DNA of 64,000 nucleotides. It comes from Phallusia mammillata. Its lineage: Eukaryota; Chordata; Ascidiacea; Phlebobranchia; Ascidiidae. Position 1 is the first letter of the stretch. Every line of letters starts with the position of its first letter. The notes below the pieces were generated by a model. The model worked only from the letters and a program-made list of their open reading frames with translations. It ran no database searches and had not been told where the DNA came from. The stretch lies in NCBI GenBank assembly GCA_003260075.1, contig QLIY01000043.1:53250-117249 (forward strand), in the 5' to 3' direction. The position numbers were made by a program, and so were the translations under genes. Shown here one piece after another: positions 10,959-23,498 of the stretch.

Positions 10959-12114
10959 ATGGAATCATCCAATCATTACTACTACTACCATGCTAGCATG
11001 AGAAGATTCTTTCGTGTGCCAGCTGATACAATGGCCGTCATTTCTGCTCGCGTGGCCCAAAACACGTCACAAAGCCAGGAAAATGATCCACCAAGTGGCG
11101 ACAGTGATCTCAGTAAGTCTTTAAAACAACCCACAAACATACATAAAAAAGGGAAAGCCTTGGGTTCGAACCCCGTGAAAAAAATTGCATTTTTATGCGC
11201 GCTGTTGCCGACAATTTTGTTCTTGTTGCGTCTATGTGCGATTTTTTCACACTGTAGTATGGGACAAAACGTTTGGTATGTAAAGTAAAGCGGATTATAG
11301 TCTCTACTTCTGTTTTATAGGCGACTTTATCATCCGCTTGTTTGTATTATACAATTTGTGACTTGCGTTATGCAATAAAAATGCGATTAAAATGTAATTT
11401 TCTGCACTTTTCAAAACGATATGCTTTAGTTTATACGTTTCGAAAAATGCTTTTTTGCATTAGTCGTTTTTTATTTTAATTTCCGACCAATCAATCATAT
11501 TTTAGGACTAAAAGGGACATATTTTTGGACTCACACAAACGTCAAACAACGTTTTTGCGACGAACCAAACCAAAAAGCAGAAAATAAATTAATTTGTTCA
11601 ATTACTTTACAGGACGAGTCCGAGAGATCACATTATGCAACTACGCCCTTTTTCAACGTCGCGTGTTTTCGCGAGAAATTTCCCAGTAAGCAAGTTCATT
11701 TGTAAATGCAATATTTTTAACTTTAAACTTCAAAATTCCGCCAAAGGTAGCTGCGTGTGCTAAATGCTGCCCCTCATTTTCGGACAAGGCTAAATGATCT
11801 AAAATGCCAAAGGCTTTACCCACATCTTTTCACTTAATATTTGAGATGGAAGTGAGTTTTTTTTGTGTCAAAGTGATTTATAAATTTTGGTCATTGACAC
11901 ACTGGTGACCTGCAGAATACCGACGTGTTTACTTAGTATCTATGCATCTGTTAGCTGACATTATTAGCATATGCTTCAATCACAAGACAATCTAAATGCT
12001 AAATTTGCATTGTTTTACAGCAATCCGCCAGAGTGGTTGGAAAACTACATCATGTATGAAGCTTTTCGCAAAGCTGATGGTCTTTACAACGAAGCAGTCC
12101 TCGCAAGACTTTAA
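10959..12114 (+). CDS. Small three-exon protein of unknown function (106 aa)
   Basis: Coding exons 10959-11112, 11613-11685 and 12021-12114 join in phase through GT/AG introns (donors A|GTAAGT and A|GTAAGC, acceptors TTTACAG). The 106-residue product has a histidine/tyrosine-rich N-terminus, an arginine-rich part (RRFFRVPADT), a polar linker with DPPSGDSDL, and a C-terminus containing NPPEWLENYIMYEAF. It has no signal peptide or membrane span, and I do not recognise the family. The conserved look of the last two exons and clean splicing argue for a real gene. AATAAA at 12176-12181 is a good poly(A) signal. A TTTTTTTAG acceptor about 95 bp upstream of the ATG may be a spliced-leader or 5'-UTR site. 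Diverged repeats precede it, and a dead copy of exon 1 lies at 6151. Confidence 0.7.
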
Positions 12115-12175
12115 AATATTCTACTGATGCATAAATGATCATTAAAATTGAAATGAGATGTGTATACAAGTGCTA

Positions 12176-12181
12176 AATAAA
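12176..12181 (+). terminator. Poly(A) signal AATAAA
   Basis: AATAAA 62 bases past the stop codon of the small gene. Confidence 0.6.
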
Positions 12182-12199
12182 TTTAACAAGAATATGCAT

Positions 12200-12600
12200 A
12201 CGATACATTTAAATGTGTGAAAATGTAGTTTTTCTTTAAGCTGTTTTATCTCGTTTTAAATTGGACCAACAAAATATTTACTTTATTTGCGGACAATTAA
12301 GGGCCCAGTCAAAGATGGCAAAAGGTTTAACGTTAGTTTTGAGACAAATATGTTGCAAAAATCCAAAATCATGATAGAAATAATATAAAACAGCAAAAAC
12401 TTGTTATTAGTGTGATTCCAATTGAATTGTCCGAAGTTAATTGAGCAAAGTGTCAGGAATCCCGGCAGCTATAAAAATTTGTTTTTCTTTTTCCAAAAAG
12501 TTTAATGACATTCAAACATCGCAGAAGGCTTGGATAGTAACATGAAAATTAAAGCTCAAATTTTAGTGTCATCAATCAATCATAGTATGCCAGGCCTATT
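12200..12600. other. Intergenic, nothing recognised
   Basis: AT-rich sequence without repeats, open frames or signals that I can support. Confidence 0.4.
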
Positions 12601-12619
12601 AAAGGCGTCATATCGAATC

Positions 12620-12696
12620 AGCCGGTCTTCCAAGCAGTTGGTAAAGCGCGAGTCACGGTAAGACTCCTGCCGTGGGCTCGAATCCCACCGCAGGCT
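12620..12696 (+). tRNA. tRNA-like element, probable pseudogene or SINE head
   Basis: A T-arm (GTGGG, loop CTCGAAT, CCCAC) and a five-pair anticodon arm (GAGTC, loop ACGGTAA, GACTC) are well formed. The acceptor strands AGCCGGT and GCAGGCT pair at most positions. Read as a tRNA, the anticodon would be GGT (threonine). However, position 33 is C instead of the universal T and the D-arm is irregular. It is more likely a tRNA pseudogene or tRNA-derived repeat than a working tRNA. Confidence 0.4.
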
Positions 12697-12719
12697 AGAT
12701 TATTCAATGAATTCGAGAA

Positions 12720-15140
12720 GTCAAGCTACTACGACAAATAAAAGCCATACTGTTACGACAAATCCTACTACTACGATTCATCAGAACCATCTTATGACTT
12801 CGATAAGTCAGGTTACTATTGAAAAGGCTATTCTACCATGATGCTCCCAAGATTTCACACAAAATACGTATATATTAACCCTTAATACATATATATAGAT
12901 GCATTATAACTTGTGTTTTAGCATGTATGCAAGGTAGCCATTATTTATATAGTTTACCTGCTCGGTCCTGGATCACATAAAATGTGAAGAATGTAACGAC
13001 CGCTCTGCGCTCAGACTGACTTTGCGCCGTTCATAACACTAGAAAACCGATTGAAAAACGCGACTATCTCATATTCCACCCTATTAGACGACCACTGTTT
13101 CATATACAACGAATAAAAATTCGTAATATCACAATTCATTCTCCACAAAACAAAACGTAGGAAAATTTACTCGAAAACTGGGTACGTCACAAAGATAAAA
13201 AACTAACATCATAACTACACATCAATAGTTTTGTATGGCAATAACAACTTGATCCACTGCTGTATCGGACGGGTATCAATAACGCACATAGCACCGGGTA
13301 TGGGCGCCGATACAGTGGGAGCTACTATTATGCCATTACCAACGCCACTTAAAACAATACAAAAGTTTGGCAACAAATTAACATTGGAAATACTACAAGT
13401 CACATTGTGGTATTATTAGATTACTTCCAAATTACTTGTAATAAGTCCAGTTACGGTTAGAATACACATTAACACAAGTTAAACACAAATCAAATAAGAA
13501 CATAAAACATACCAACTGTTGGCTAACCAGGGCTTTACTAGCACGCGGCTAGAGGTTCCACAACTGACAATTCAGCATTTTAGCTATTGCTCTTAACATT
13601 TACAGTTTCACTATAAACAAATAGACACAAGAAATTAGGATAAATTCACTTAAATTGACTGCAAACCTAGCAACTAACGCAGCTCACAAAACGTGGCGTT
13701 CAAAGCACATGCTCTGTCGCGGATGAATATTTCAATACGTCACGAATAAAGGATAACTTAAATCAGCCAAGCGGAACAATTAATTCTCGCTGTACAACTA
13801 CTAAAAAACGTTGGCACCAAAATGGTCTATTTAGCAGCCTTATTATTTATAGTTATACTTGATGCCCACTTATAGGGAGAGAATTTTAACGATTTTGTTC
13901 GTTTTTTGCTTGCCCGCTTTCGAAGTTAAATTTATCCTCGTATTATTTTTTAACAGACATCCCTGCAAAACTGTTGCTTAAACATAAAATAGATACGTTT
14001 CATACCGCAGATTAATAAAAAAGGCTGACATTGTAAACTGGTGTCGAAAATTTTGTTTGCATCGCAAGTATAGTATCGCAGCGACACTTGATGAAAAATA
14101 TTTTTGACAACTCTTGCATTTTGAAATAAAACTTCAAGGATTGAAAATCAATAAAAAGTCCGACATCCAAGGATGTCCAAATCCAACATGTCAAGGCACT
14201 TAATAACCTATGCGTAGAATGCTTCAAGAAACAAATAGAAAGAACATTTGATAAAGTGCAGCAACCATTCGTATAAAAACAGTCCAAAAGGCAATGCTAT
14301 TTACAGAACCGTGTAACATTATATACCGTATAGTAAAACAAAACAAAAGGGTAAACTGATATTTAAATATAGAAATAAAGGAAGCCTAAGCTTTGTTTCT
14401 CAGTACAGTTGTGGCTATAGGGGCTGAACTGCTGGGGATTGGCATAAAACCTGCTTGTATTGTTGTAATATATACATTCACAGAAAATGGTCAGTGTATA
14501 TTGCACCCCTTGAATGAATACACGTGCTTGCTGTAGCCTACTTAATTACTTATCCAGGCTGGGAGCCTGTATTTTATGTTTTAAGTTAATTTTAATATTT
14601 AACAAAAATCAGTTGAAACAATAGTGTCTAAGCTTTGCCGTCGTTTCTTTTTCCCGGAGCGCCTCTTTTTTTACTTGAAATAAAGTGATCATTGTTTCTG
14701 GACCAGTTAGGACTCATATCTACGACGCAAACGCTCATGGTCGAACATTACAAAATTGTGAACCCACGAATGCTTAACCATGTGTTCTGTCGTTTGTCTT
14801 TGATGGTTTCTGAATAAAATAAACTGTGTAAGTTATAATGTAAATTAACAGAGTCATATTTCGTACAATCAAAGGCCTTTGGTGTTGCCAAATGAAAAAT
14901 TGTTTATCAGATAAAACGATAAACTTAAGGAACATGGCTTAGCCTACTACTCACATGTCATTAGGTGCGCTATAAACCTTTCGTTCGTACGCGTGAATAC
15001 CAACTTTGATCTCGGTTTTTCGTTGTGATGCAAAACCAAATCCAAAATAATAAGCTGCATAAAAGACACTGAAGTTAATCCAAAAACGGCTGGTTTAGCA
15101 TTTAGTCGGAAATTAAACCCTTAGACATAATTTATGTAGC
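12720..15140. other. Intergenic, nothing recognised
   Basis: Short open frames on both strands (for example 13215-13419 and 14012-14287) lack domains and splice partners. No repeat stands out by eye. Confidence 0.4.
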
Positions 15141-15147
15141 AAGTGTT

Positions 15148-15360
15148 TTAACTTGAATTCCAATTACAAAAATAATTCTTAAAATATATCTCCACATCGT
15201 CTTTCAGTTTTTCGAATGTTTTTGTACTACCTGCGCGACGCAATATTTTTCCAAGTTGATTTCCCATGGTCAAGCGTTTCTCGACGCTATAGTTCAAGTT
15301 CACAATGCTGTTTGGATCAATTTTTGAGCCAGACAATAATGTAGTCGCAGTGAAGTGTAC
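15148..15360 (-). other. Possible coding fragment, unrecognised
   Basis: An open minus-strand frame of about 70 codons, ending with TAA near 15148, has protein-like composition (LGKILRRAGSTKTF, FEKLKDDVEIYF) and mixed codon use unlike the flanks. It has no ATG at its 5' end, an internal ATG near 15267, and no clear acceptor. It could be a terminal exon or a retrocopy fragment. I do not recognise it. Confidence 0.25.
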
Positions 15361-15799
15361 TTTTCAAGTTTTGATTTGACAGTACAAAACAAATTATGAA
15401 AAAGGGTTGTGAATCTATGGTCAAAAAAGACAGAAATAGTAAGATACTGCATTAGATTTCCTCATGAGAACAATTAGTTGCAAATAATCTCTTATATAAA
15501 ATGAAATGATTATTATCAATCCCACAAACATTTTTAAATGATTTTCCTAACAAACAACCTAGCCCTCCGGAATACACAAACATATCGCCCTAAAGTTTTT
15601 CCGATGCCTAACTTAGCATCGCCACACCCTTAGAATCACTTGAGTCCTAATCGGAAATAACTGTGCGCAGTGGTTTACTTAAAAGATACAGTCTGCTTAA
15701 CATCTGATGATGAAAAAACAACAGCTTACTATTTATGGATGCTGACAGAACGGAGCTTATAAAGTAGCGAGTGCGTTTTTTCTCCGTCTGCCGTCGAGG

Positions 15800-16100
15800 T
15801 GATGTAATTTACTATCGCTTGGGGATTCCCCTTACGCTACACGTTTGCAGCGTTCATTGCCGCTGGTGCAACAATTTTGCAAAGTTTGTAGACAATTTGT
15901 ATGATGTAATTCATTATCGTTGGATTTCTGCTTCCATTACACATTTACAGCGATTATTGCCACTGTTGCGACAGTTTTAGAATGTTTACCGACTATTTGT
16001 ATGATGTAATTTACAAGCGCTGAAGTTTCTGCTTCCACTATACGTTTACAGCGATCATTGCCGCTGGTGCAACAGTTTTGCAAAGTTTGCAGACAACCCA
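15800..16100 (+). repeat. Three tandem copies of a ~101 bp repeat
   Basis: Units start with tgatgtaatt at 15800, 15902 and 16002 (periods 102 and 100). Each contains acg/aca-tttacagcg, a ttgccactg or ttgccgctg block, and gcaacagttttgcaaagttt. Copies 1 and 3 are more alike than either is to copy 2. Open frames through the array are not conserved. Confidence 0.85.
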
Positions 16101-16474
16101 ACAAAATATGGCAATCAATGAAAACAACAACTTGCATTAGCCGTTTATTCTACATTCTCGCATTTCTGTTATGCGTTCTTGCAAAAGTCAAACTGTCTTT
16201 CGCCACTAAGGTTTATGAAACCGATTACCGTAACTTCACCCATCATAAATATTGTTCGTTTTTTACCAAATGTTGGTACATATGTTTTGGTTTATTCACG
16301 ACTGATTACTCAATAGCTGAAAAAAACACCAAACTGAACTAAACACAGCACAACAGGAGGAAATTTCGCAGCATAATTTAGCCCAAATACTCACAATATA
16401 CTTTTGATTAGAGCATATATCGCGCCTAACTCAAGTCTCGACTGAGCCCAAGACTTTCTGGGCAGGGCAATGTT

Positions 16475-16660
16475 GCTAACTAACAGATCACCCCACAATC
16501 ACAATCCGCCACGTGTACTTTCTGAGCTACCGTCACTGCGCACCGCTAGGTGATTACCCAGCTCGGCCCCCCCCCCCGCTAACTAACAGATCACCCCACA
16601 ATCACAATCCGCCACGTGTACTTTCGTCACTGCGCACCGCTAGGTGATTACCCAGCTCGG
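16475..16660 (+). repeat. Duplication split by an 11-base C run
   Basis: Copy 16475-16566 and copy 16578-16660 are almost identical apart from a 9-bp indel (tgagctacc). They are separated by exactly 11 C at 16567-16577. Same pattern as at 43.9, 47.9, 49.7, 50.4, 52.6 and 58.1 kb. Confidence 0.9.
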
Positions 16661-16739
16661 GGATTCCCCGTGCAGATCGCTCCAACGCGGCAATTGTAGA
16701 TCACATGAGCGGCTGCAAAGTTGCTAGGCGCGTAATGCT

Positions 16740-19700
16740 TGTTTCGATTCGATATACATTGCGTTGATATCGGGTTAAATTTATGGCGTCTCGTTTTCAT
16801 CTCACTGTCTGGCCACTGGAAAATTGATTAGGAGATACTCATTTTATTTCTGTTCAATTAATGTTTGCGTGCCGAGGGCCTCTTTACTATTTTACAAAAA
16901 GTGTATAATTGAGCAATAAAGTAAGAAAAAACAATAATTAAAGTAAGAAAAAACAATATTGTTTATGAATGTAACTAGGTGGCAAGGTTATATTCCCTCT
17001 AATGCCCAATATCTTAAGAATCCAACAAATGAATAACTTTAAAGATTTCAAAGGAATTATCAGTCTAGTGGTTTCCGTTACAACTGGACTGCGTTTAAAT
17101 TTAGTTCCTCTTGCGAGACACACCCACATAACGCCCAATCATATGACCACAACGTGTTTGCTGCTTGAGCGGATTTTAAAATTACTCAAGCGAAACAACT
17201 TACTATCTATCTTTAGATGGGTAAACTTGCACACATACTGCTAAATTGCTAGATAGCCGAAAACGCGGGCGCATTTCAAAGGACTATAGGCTTCTTTTCA
17301 GATAAAACATGAAAACGTATGTTGCAAAAATCGCTGTTATATAAGACAATAAACCACATCGGTTGGGGCAATTAAATACACTTCACTTTTTCGGGGAGGC
17401 AATACCGCGTAATAACTTCAAAATGTTGAAAATATACCAACAAAAGTTGCATTAAACACAATCAGTTATAGACCAGTTTTGAAACAAGCGTCCTACTTAA
17501 TAGTCTAAACCAGTCCTACTGAATACCCTAGCTTGCCCTGGTTTTCTGCGGTTGCGAGATGTCAATCCAAAACCAATATACGGCAAGAATAAAGTCGCCA
17601 GCGAAAAAGGTTTGTTTTCCCCGCCCACAAAACGCCCCTTACATATAGTAAGCAAGATAATTTTTTCCAGTCACGGGGATAGCATTATAAGTTCACGCTG
17701 TTGGCACGCTACGAACCTCAATGGCGTAAGAACCGCTTTATAGTGAAAAAGAATACGAAATTCTTCTTTGAACGCTTATTTATATCGTTGTACATTGGGT
17801 ATGGACGCAATTGGCTGTTTACATTACTAACATAGACTACACCTCGTAACGTCCCAAGAAATAGTGACATTGATGTATCGGCTGTGAAAACACATATGTA
17901 ACATTGCACATCTAACACAGCAATGGTTCCACGAATGGTTTAAGATAACAGCATACAGTTTGTAACAAACGCCATATTGTTATCTGTGTTTTAACTTAAA
18001 CTTAATTACAATTAGTTTCTGAAAACGTACAGATTGCAAGCTAGCTCATGTTCCATACGAACGTGCAACAAGACTAGAACACGGTCAGGTACAAAAAGCA
18101 TCAGCTACCAACGACTTCCACGTCCAGTTGACTGTTGTTTGTCACTGATGGTAGGCTACACTTGGGTAGTTCGGTTTTAAACCATAAGGTTCCGTTGTCT
18201 AATGACAACAGGTAATTTAATATCACCTGAACTATGGCACTCTTTCCACACGGAGTGACATGGTTTAAATGCCACAGAATTCTAAGGTCAACTTTATGGA
18301 TGTCGCAAATAAAAAATCATACACCTAAAATCCTTAGTCAGCAATATCTCACAACTAAAATGTAGTTTGCAAAAAAAGCCAAGATACGTTAGGATTGCGG
18401 AAAGGTAGTAGGCTATAACCGGACAGTTTTATTTAAGGAAGGAACAACTTTTTAACTACAGAACGAAACGTCAATCAGTATTAAAGTCAGTGCGTGTTAT
18501 AGTGGCGACAAACCACAAACTGAGGGCAAACAGACGTCGTTTATTTAAACATTGCGTTATCGTCGTACTGCGTACGTGACTGTTACTAGCATTACGTCAA
18601 CCGATGAAACATAACACCCGATTACCTCTAAACCAAGTTTCCACACTGTGCTTCACTTTACCGAATCGACGATCTTTTTAAGGGCGCGTTGCGGGTTTTA
18701 TCTTATGTCAATGTTACTGCTTTCTCCGGTTTGCTTTAAAGTCATATCCATATGAGTTGATTAAGTTTAGAGTGCAATGGGTTTAGTTTTTGGATATTGG
18801 TTTGCTATTAAAATAGGCTGAAAACATACGCCAAAAACTAGAGATTTGTGGTTCTTCGAGATATTTTTGCGCCACTTTTGGGTTTAAACAATCCTAATGC
18901 GGTTGATGATTGGGATTTGAAAACGACAAAATTGTCATTCCTTTAACAGTGGTTTATAAAACTGGACATAAAAAGGTACATAATAGTACAAAAACTACTA
19001 CATCAGTGCCACAGGATCATGAAACTGCTGCAAAAAAAAACGCGAATGAATGCAACATGTTCATTTTGCCTTGCAACACAAGTTAGTCTGCAAACAGCGT
19101 GTGGCGTAACTTCGTACGTCTAAGGAGCAAACATACGCCGCTTGCGAAGTGTACAGAGCATAATAGGGACAGAGGATAATAGGAGGGAAGGACAGAGCAT
19201 CATAGGAGGGAAAACTTAAACCTCACGGCAGCGTGCAAACAAACGACGTTTTTTTAACTATCGGTTACAACAAGAACTACATTACGCCACCTGCGCTATA
19301 ATTACGAGCGCGTACAGCGACGTAACCAACAAACTTGACGCCTTATTTGGCTGGGCTGGACACCTTATTTGGATTGCTGAAGCGATACCCACAACAAAAG
19401 AAATGTGATCAACAACTTCGGTGCGTTCCGATTGGCTGGGTATTTATAGATGCGACTCGTTTCGACTTTTACGTTCTGCCAGGAGTGTCGCACAAACACA
19501 TGGGGTCGTGTCGTAAATGGGATTTTTTTTTAAACCTGAAAAACTGTCAAGGGTGACCGCTCAAAGCAAGTAGCTTTTGAGGAACTCGACGGTATGGTAC
19601 AAATCTCCGTTTGGTTTTGAGGCGTTGCGGCATGACATTAACCTTAATTAATTGGCTGTGCCAGATAAATAAGCAACAATCATTAAACATTCCATTCGAA

Positions 19701-20180
19701 GTTTGCGTACGCATTTTGAGAAAAAAACAGTATTAAACGCATCAATACGTTATAAGAGGGAAACGTGCAATAATAGATAACGATCCGTTTTTTCAAGTTG
19801 CGCTTACTGACAGAATTGCTTGTTTTAGCGACACACAAGAATATTCAAGAAATTAATCCGCAAGTGTAAAATGATGGGTTATCCTGTTTTGGTAACAAAT
19901 AAGATCATATTCGTCCTGTACACTGTACAGCTTTGAGGACAGATAACATAAAAACGTTTCTCAACAATCTTTCAAATTATGAGACTTTACATTTAAAGTA
20001 TATGTGTGGCAGTTGCTGATGCTCAAAAATATAAGCATAGACATGCATTCTCTTGGCTGGTGGTTTTTGAGCATCATACCATATAATTGCTTATCTGCTT
20101 AAGAACATACGGCCATCATCTTATTGTTTAATCCAGTTAACCGTAAACAAATTGGTTATGCGATTAACTGGATTCAACTT
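16740..20180. other. Intergenic, nothing recognised
   Basis: AT-rich DNA with short chance frames (17002-17244, 17552-17743, 19335-19556). A small imprecise repeat (acagagcataataggg, then acagagcatcataggaggg) lies at 19150-19215. No coding or RNA feature can be supported. Confidence 0.4.
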
Positions 20181-20186
20181 ACAATC

Positions 20187-21333
20187 CTAGCAAATTGATA
20201 TGTCAAAAATACCCCATGGTGTGTAATAGGTAGTTGTTGGGAGTTCAGAGTGAATCAATACACAAATAGTTTTGATGCTGAGAGACTGCACCATGACACT
20301 GTAAGCGAGGATAAAACAGTTTCTAAATATCCCTGAAAAAAAATCAGTTCTTTTATATAGAGGTCTAAACTTCACTTCTAAATACTAAAACTATCTTAGT
20401 TGAAATAACACAAACATACCATTAAATTTTATTATAAAATTGTAAAAATATAATAAATTTTAAAATATTTAACACTTTTGGGGAAAAACAGTTACAACCA
20501 TGGAGGAACAAAGTTTGTGTAACAATATTTTTGGAGAACCTATCCAAACAAAGAATAAGTACTGATAAAATAAGTACAGTCAAATACTAAACTCTATATA
20601 TTTGTAAATGATTAAAACTTACTTGAGCGACAAGATATCCAATAAAATTGACAAGAACACAACTGACAGTGTCTAAAATCCAAAAACAGAAACAACACAT
20701 CTATTGTAACACGAGTGATGGTCATAATATCAAAATGGGCACATCAAGAGGCCACGATTCCGTATTTGTATTCAAAAGACACATTGTCACCCTGCAATGA
20801 CATAAAAGCAGTGTACGAAAAAAAATAATATAATTTAAATAGCCGTTAGAAATAACTCTATTACTCTACATTAATGCCCTCAAAAAGAATTACCTCGTTC
20901 CTCCCACAACATAAAAACACTGTGGCAAAACAATAATAAATATGGCACCTTTAATGAATTGCTGCAGTCAGTCCTTAGGAAATTCACCTGGCAAACCAGG
21001 GATATCCATTTCAGGGAATTTTGGTGCAAGGCATTGGAATTTTCAGCCCATTTCCAATCTCGAATAGATCTAAAACACTTCAAAGCAAAATAGAAAACCA
21101 AAGTTTTAAACCTTACCAATAATAGCATAGCATGAGGTAGACAAAAACACAGCGGATCCCAATTTTAAAAAAACATTCAAAATTCCTGGTTTAGTCACAG
21201 AGATTCAAAAACAGCCTTCCTGTATATGTGGTCAAAGTCTATGTCCACTTCCTAAACCAGAGGGAGTTGCTATCAAAAAGTTATCCCCAAAGAAGGTTTC
21301 AATGACAGTTGTTCCAGAGGTTGAACTATGCAT
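20187..21333 (-). pseudogene. Broken multi-span membrane-protein gene (tentative)
   Basis: Minus-strand pieces look coding but sit in different frames. The first begins at ATG 21333 and contains TTVIETFFGDNFLIATPSG. A hydrophobic piece, GSAVFLSTSCYAIIG, ends at a GTAAGG donor near 21117. After a TTTTAG acceptor come EIGNGLKIPMPCTKIP and, in another frame, EMDIPGLPGEF. A span TVSCVLVNFIGYLVAQ ends at a GTAAGT donor near 20626. A last exon after TTTTTTCAG (about 20340) contains NCFILAYSVMVQSLSI and stops near 20187. Frames change within pieces, implying frameshifts or sequence errors. I do not recognise the family. Confidence 0.35.
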
Positions 21334-21639
21334 TTCCTACATATAGAGGTGAGTAGTTGCGTTCATAATCATTTTCAACTGTAAGTACACATCCCCATGT
21401 TTTTAAAGTCTCTGGTCTACCACCCTACTTTAATCAACACTAACACAAACTTTAGAAAATATTTGCACACATTTGTGTTTGTTTATATCAAAACACAATG
21501 CATGCATCTTCAACAAACACCATATCCATCATCATGGTATTTATGTGCAGTTTCGCATACGATTATGACATGCAAATGCAAAGAATGGACGACATAGGGG
21601 CCATATAAAGGTCATGAAGTCAAACACGTGTGCCAGCCT

Positions 21640-22740
21640 GAGTGATAAGAAAGTTGTTCTTCTTTACAATGTATTTTCAGCCTGTATTTGTTTAAGTTTT
21701 TTTGTTACCACTAAGCAACAATAATGGGTAACTGTAACTGTATTGGCCTAAAAACATATCGTAGAGTTAACTAATCCTTGTATAAAAAATAACGAAAAGC
21801 AAGTATTAAAGTCGGTGACGTGGAAGGCAACAAAAAAACAAAATTTAATTACAAACATAAATTTCGATGCACAGTAAATACTTTGAAAAAGGTGTGCAAT
21901 ACCGCAATTCAGCACAAAAACATAAGTTTTACATTTTTAAACATAAAGTGCTACGCTTGATTAATCTCGTACCGTAAAAATGTATTTTTGCATTTTTAAA
22001 AACATTAAAGCTTTGTTTTAATTTGATAATGTTTTGTGAGCAACAACTCAGACAAAACGTTAATTTTTTGCAAAGAGGCGCATATAATAAAGTCGACTTT
22101 AAAAAAAGTCCTAAAGCGCACCAAGTGAAAAACAATTTCTTCAATCTTGCCAATTTTGCAGTTCCAAACGAAACAAAATTATCTCCATAATAAAGCATTA
22201 ATCTACGTTGCGAACAAAGGCTATTGCTAATATTTTGTATTTGCTTGTGAAAATCGGCAAAAGTAATATTTTTGTGTGGTATTTCCATGAACGAGTTTTT
22301 TTTAGATGATTTTCAGTTAGGTGATTACCCTATTTTGTGATGCAGCTTTGACGCGGTCGCGGTAGAAAGCACAAGAAGTTAATACATGAATGCAAAATCT
22401 TGGAAAAATCAAACGAAAACATTAATTCTACACTAAATCTTAATTCAACGAAAGTAAAACTTGCCGTAAAAAAATGGCGAACAACACTTNCCCCAAATTT
22501 TGCCGCGCAAATAAAATAATCTTGCACAGACAATTGTCTCTCTGTGACATAATAATAGGGCAAATAATTAATGCCTCATACTTTGAAACTAAGGTCAAAC
22601 ATAAAGTATAAAAAGTAGTAGACGATTTATTTTTGTGAAAAAAATATTTCCGACGTCGACGATGCGCGCTTAAGCCAAAAACGTTTTTGCAACGTTTTTT
22701 CACCATGAGGTTTTTGTTTTTCTATTATCAGAAGAGATTA
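21640..22740. other. Intergenic, nothing recognised
   Basis: Minus-strand open frames at 21929-22288 and 22330-22706 are AT-driven and lysine/phenylalanine-rich, without domains. One undetermined base is at 22490. Confidence 0.4.
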
Positions 22741-23029
22741 TAATGAAGCGAGTCTATCAGCGGTCAGAAAGTATGTCAAGGCAATCGGTACCATCAAAAA
22801 AGAATCAGATTTGGGGACAGGGGCTCGATGTACCAACGGTTTGAAAGGGAATCCACCCAAGACGCCCAACCAATCCATCAAATTTCGGACATTAGTGCCG
22901 CTTCATCGTTTTGCAACGGGCGCTACTCTATTGGGATGGCCTTCGTTATAATAAAAGTATTATTAATGGTATCACGCTGTTCTTGCGCCTTTCGCTTGTT
23001 GCTCGCAAGTCGCAATCGTCATTCATTGC

Positions 23030-23125
23030 TCTGATGATTGATGAAGCCCTACCGATCTGGTGGGCGAAACGTCAGCAAAAATACAAGTTATGGACAAAAG
23101 CAACTAGTATTTTTGTTTAACACTA
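23030..23125 (+). repeat. Hammerhead-like motif, probable retroelement end
   Basis: TGATGA at 23039-23044 is followed by a hairpin whose arms include GCCC and GGGC, then GAAACGTC at 23066-23073. This resembles the catalytic core of hammerhead ribozymes found at the ends of Penelope-like elements. Position 3 of the core is T rather than C here. A tail containing gtatttttgtttaacac followed by gttgaacgaca recurs at about 23667. Confidence 0.35.
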
Positions 23126-23488
23126 CACTAGTTGAACGACATATTTGTTAAATGAGGTTTTTGTTTCGCGTCGGTTGCGCATGATTAGTTTTGTTTGATT
23201 TTTTCGTTTTACTCAAGTTTTCTTCNTTTTACTTAAGTTTTCTTAAGGTAAAGTAATCAGAAATATTAAACTATTTGTAAAGAATAAAAAAATGCAATAC
23301 CTAATGTAATAATGGTATTAAAAATCTGAAATGCATCTATTTATGTGTTTGTTTGTTTCTTTGCAGATTTTTGTATATCTGCGATGTATTAGTACTCGGG
23401 TATATGTTTTTAAAACACTTGTCAAACTTTTCCTTCGGGACAGAACATAATTTCGTTGTTGTTCGTGAAACTTACGAAAAAACAACAA

Positions 23489-23498
23489 CCCCCCCCCC
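23489..23498. repeat. Poly(C) run, 10 bases, without flanking duplication
   Basis: Ten C. Unlike most short runs in the window, the bases on either side are not copies of each other. A short sequence, agtactcgggtatatgtt, occurs on both sides at 23391 and 23597. Confidence 0.9.

Noticed and set aside
22828-23120. Overlapping plus-strand frames of 68-69 residues
   Set aside because: They cover a repeat-like, hammerhead-like tail and share no recognisable protein signature.
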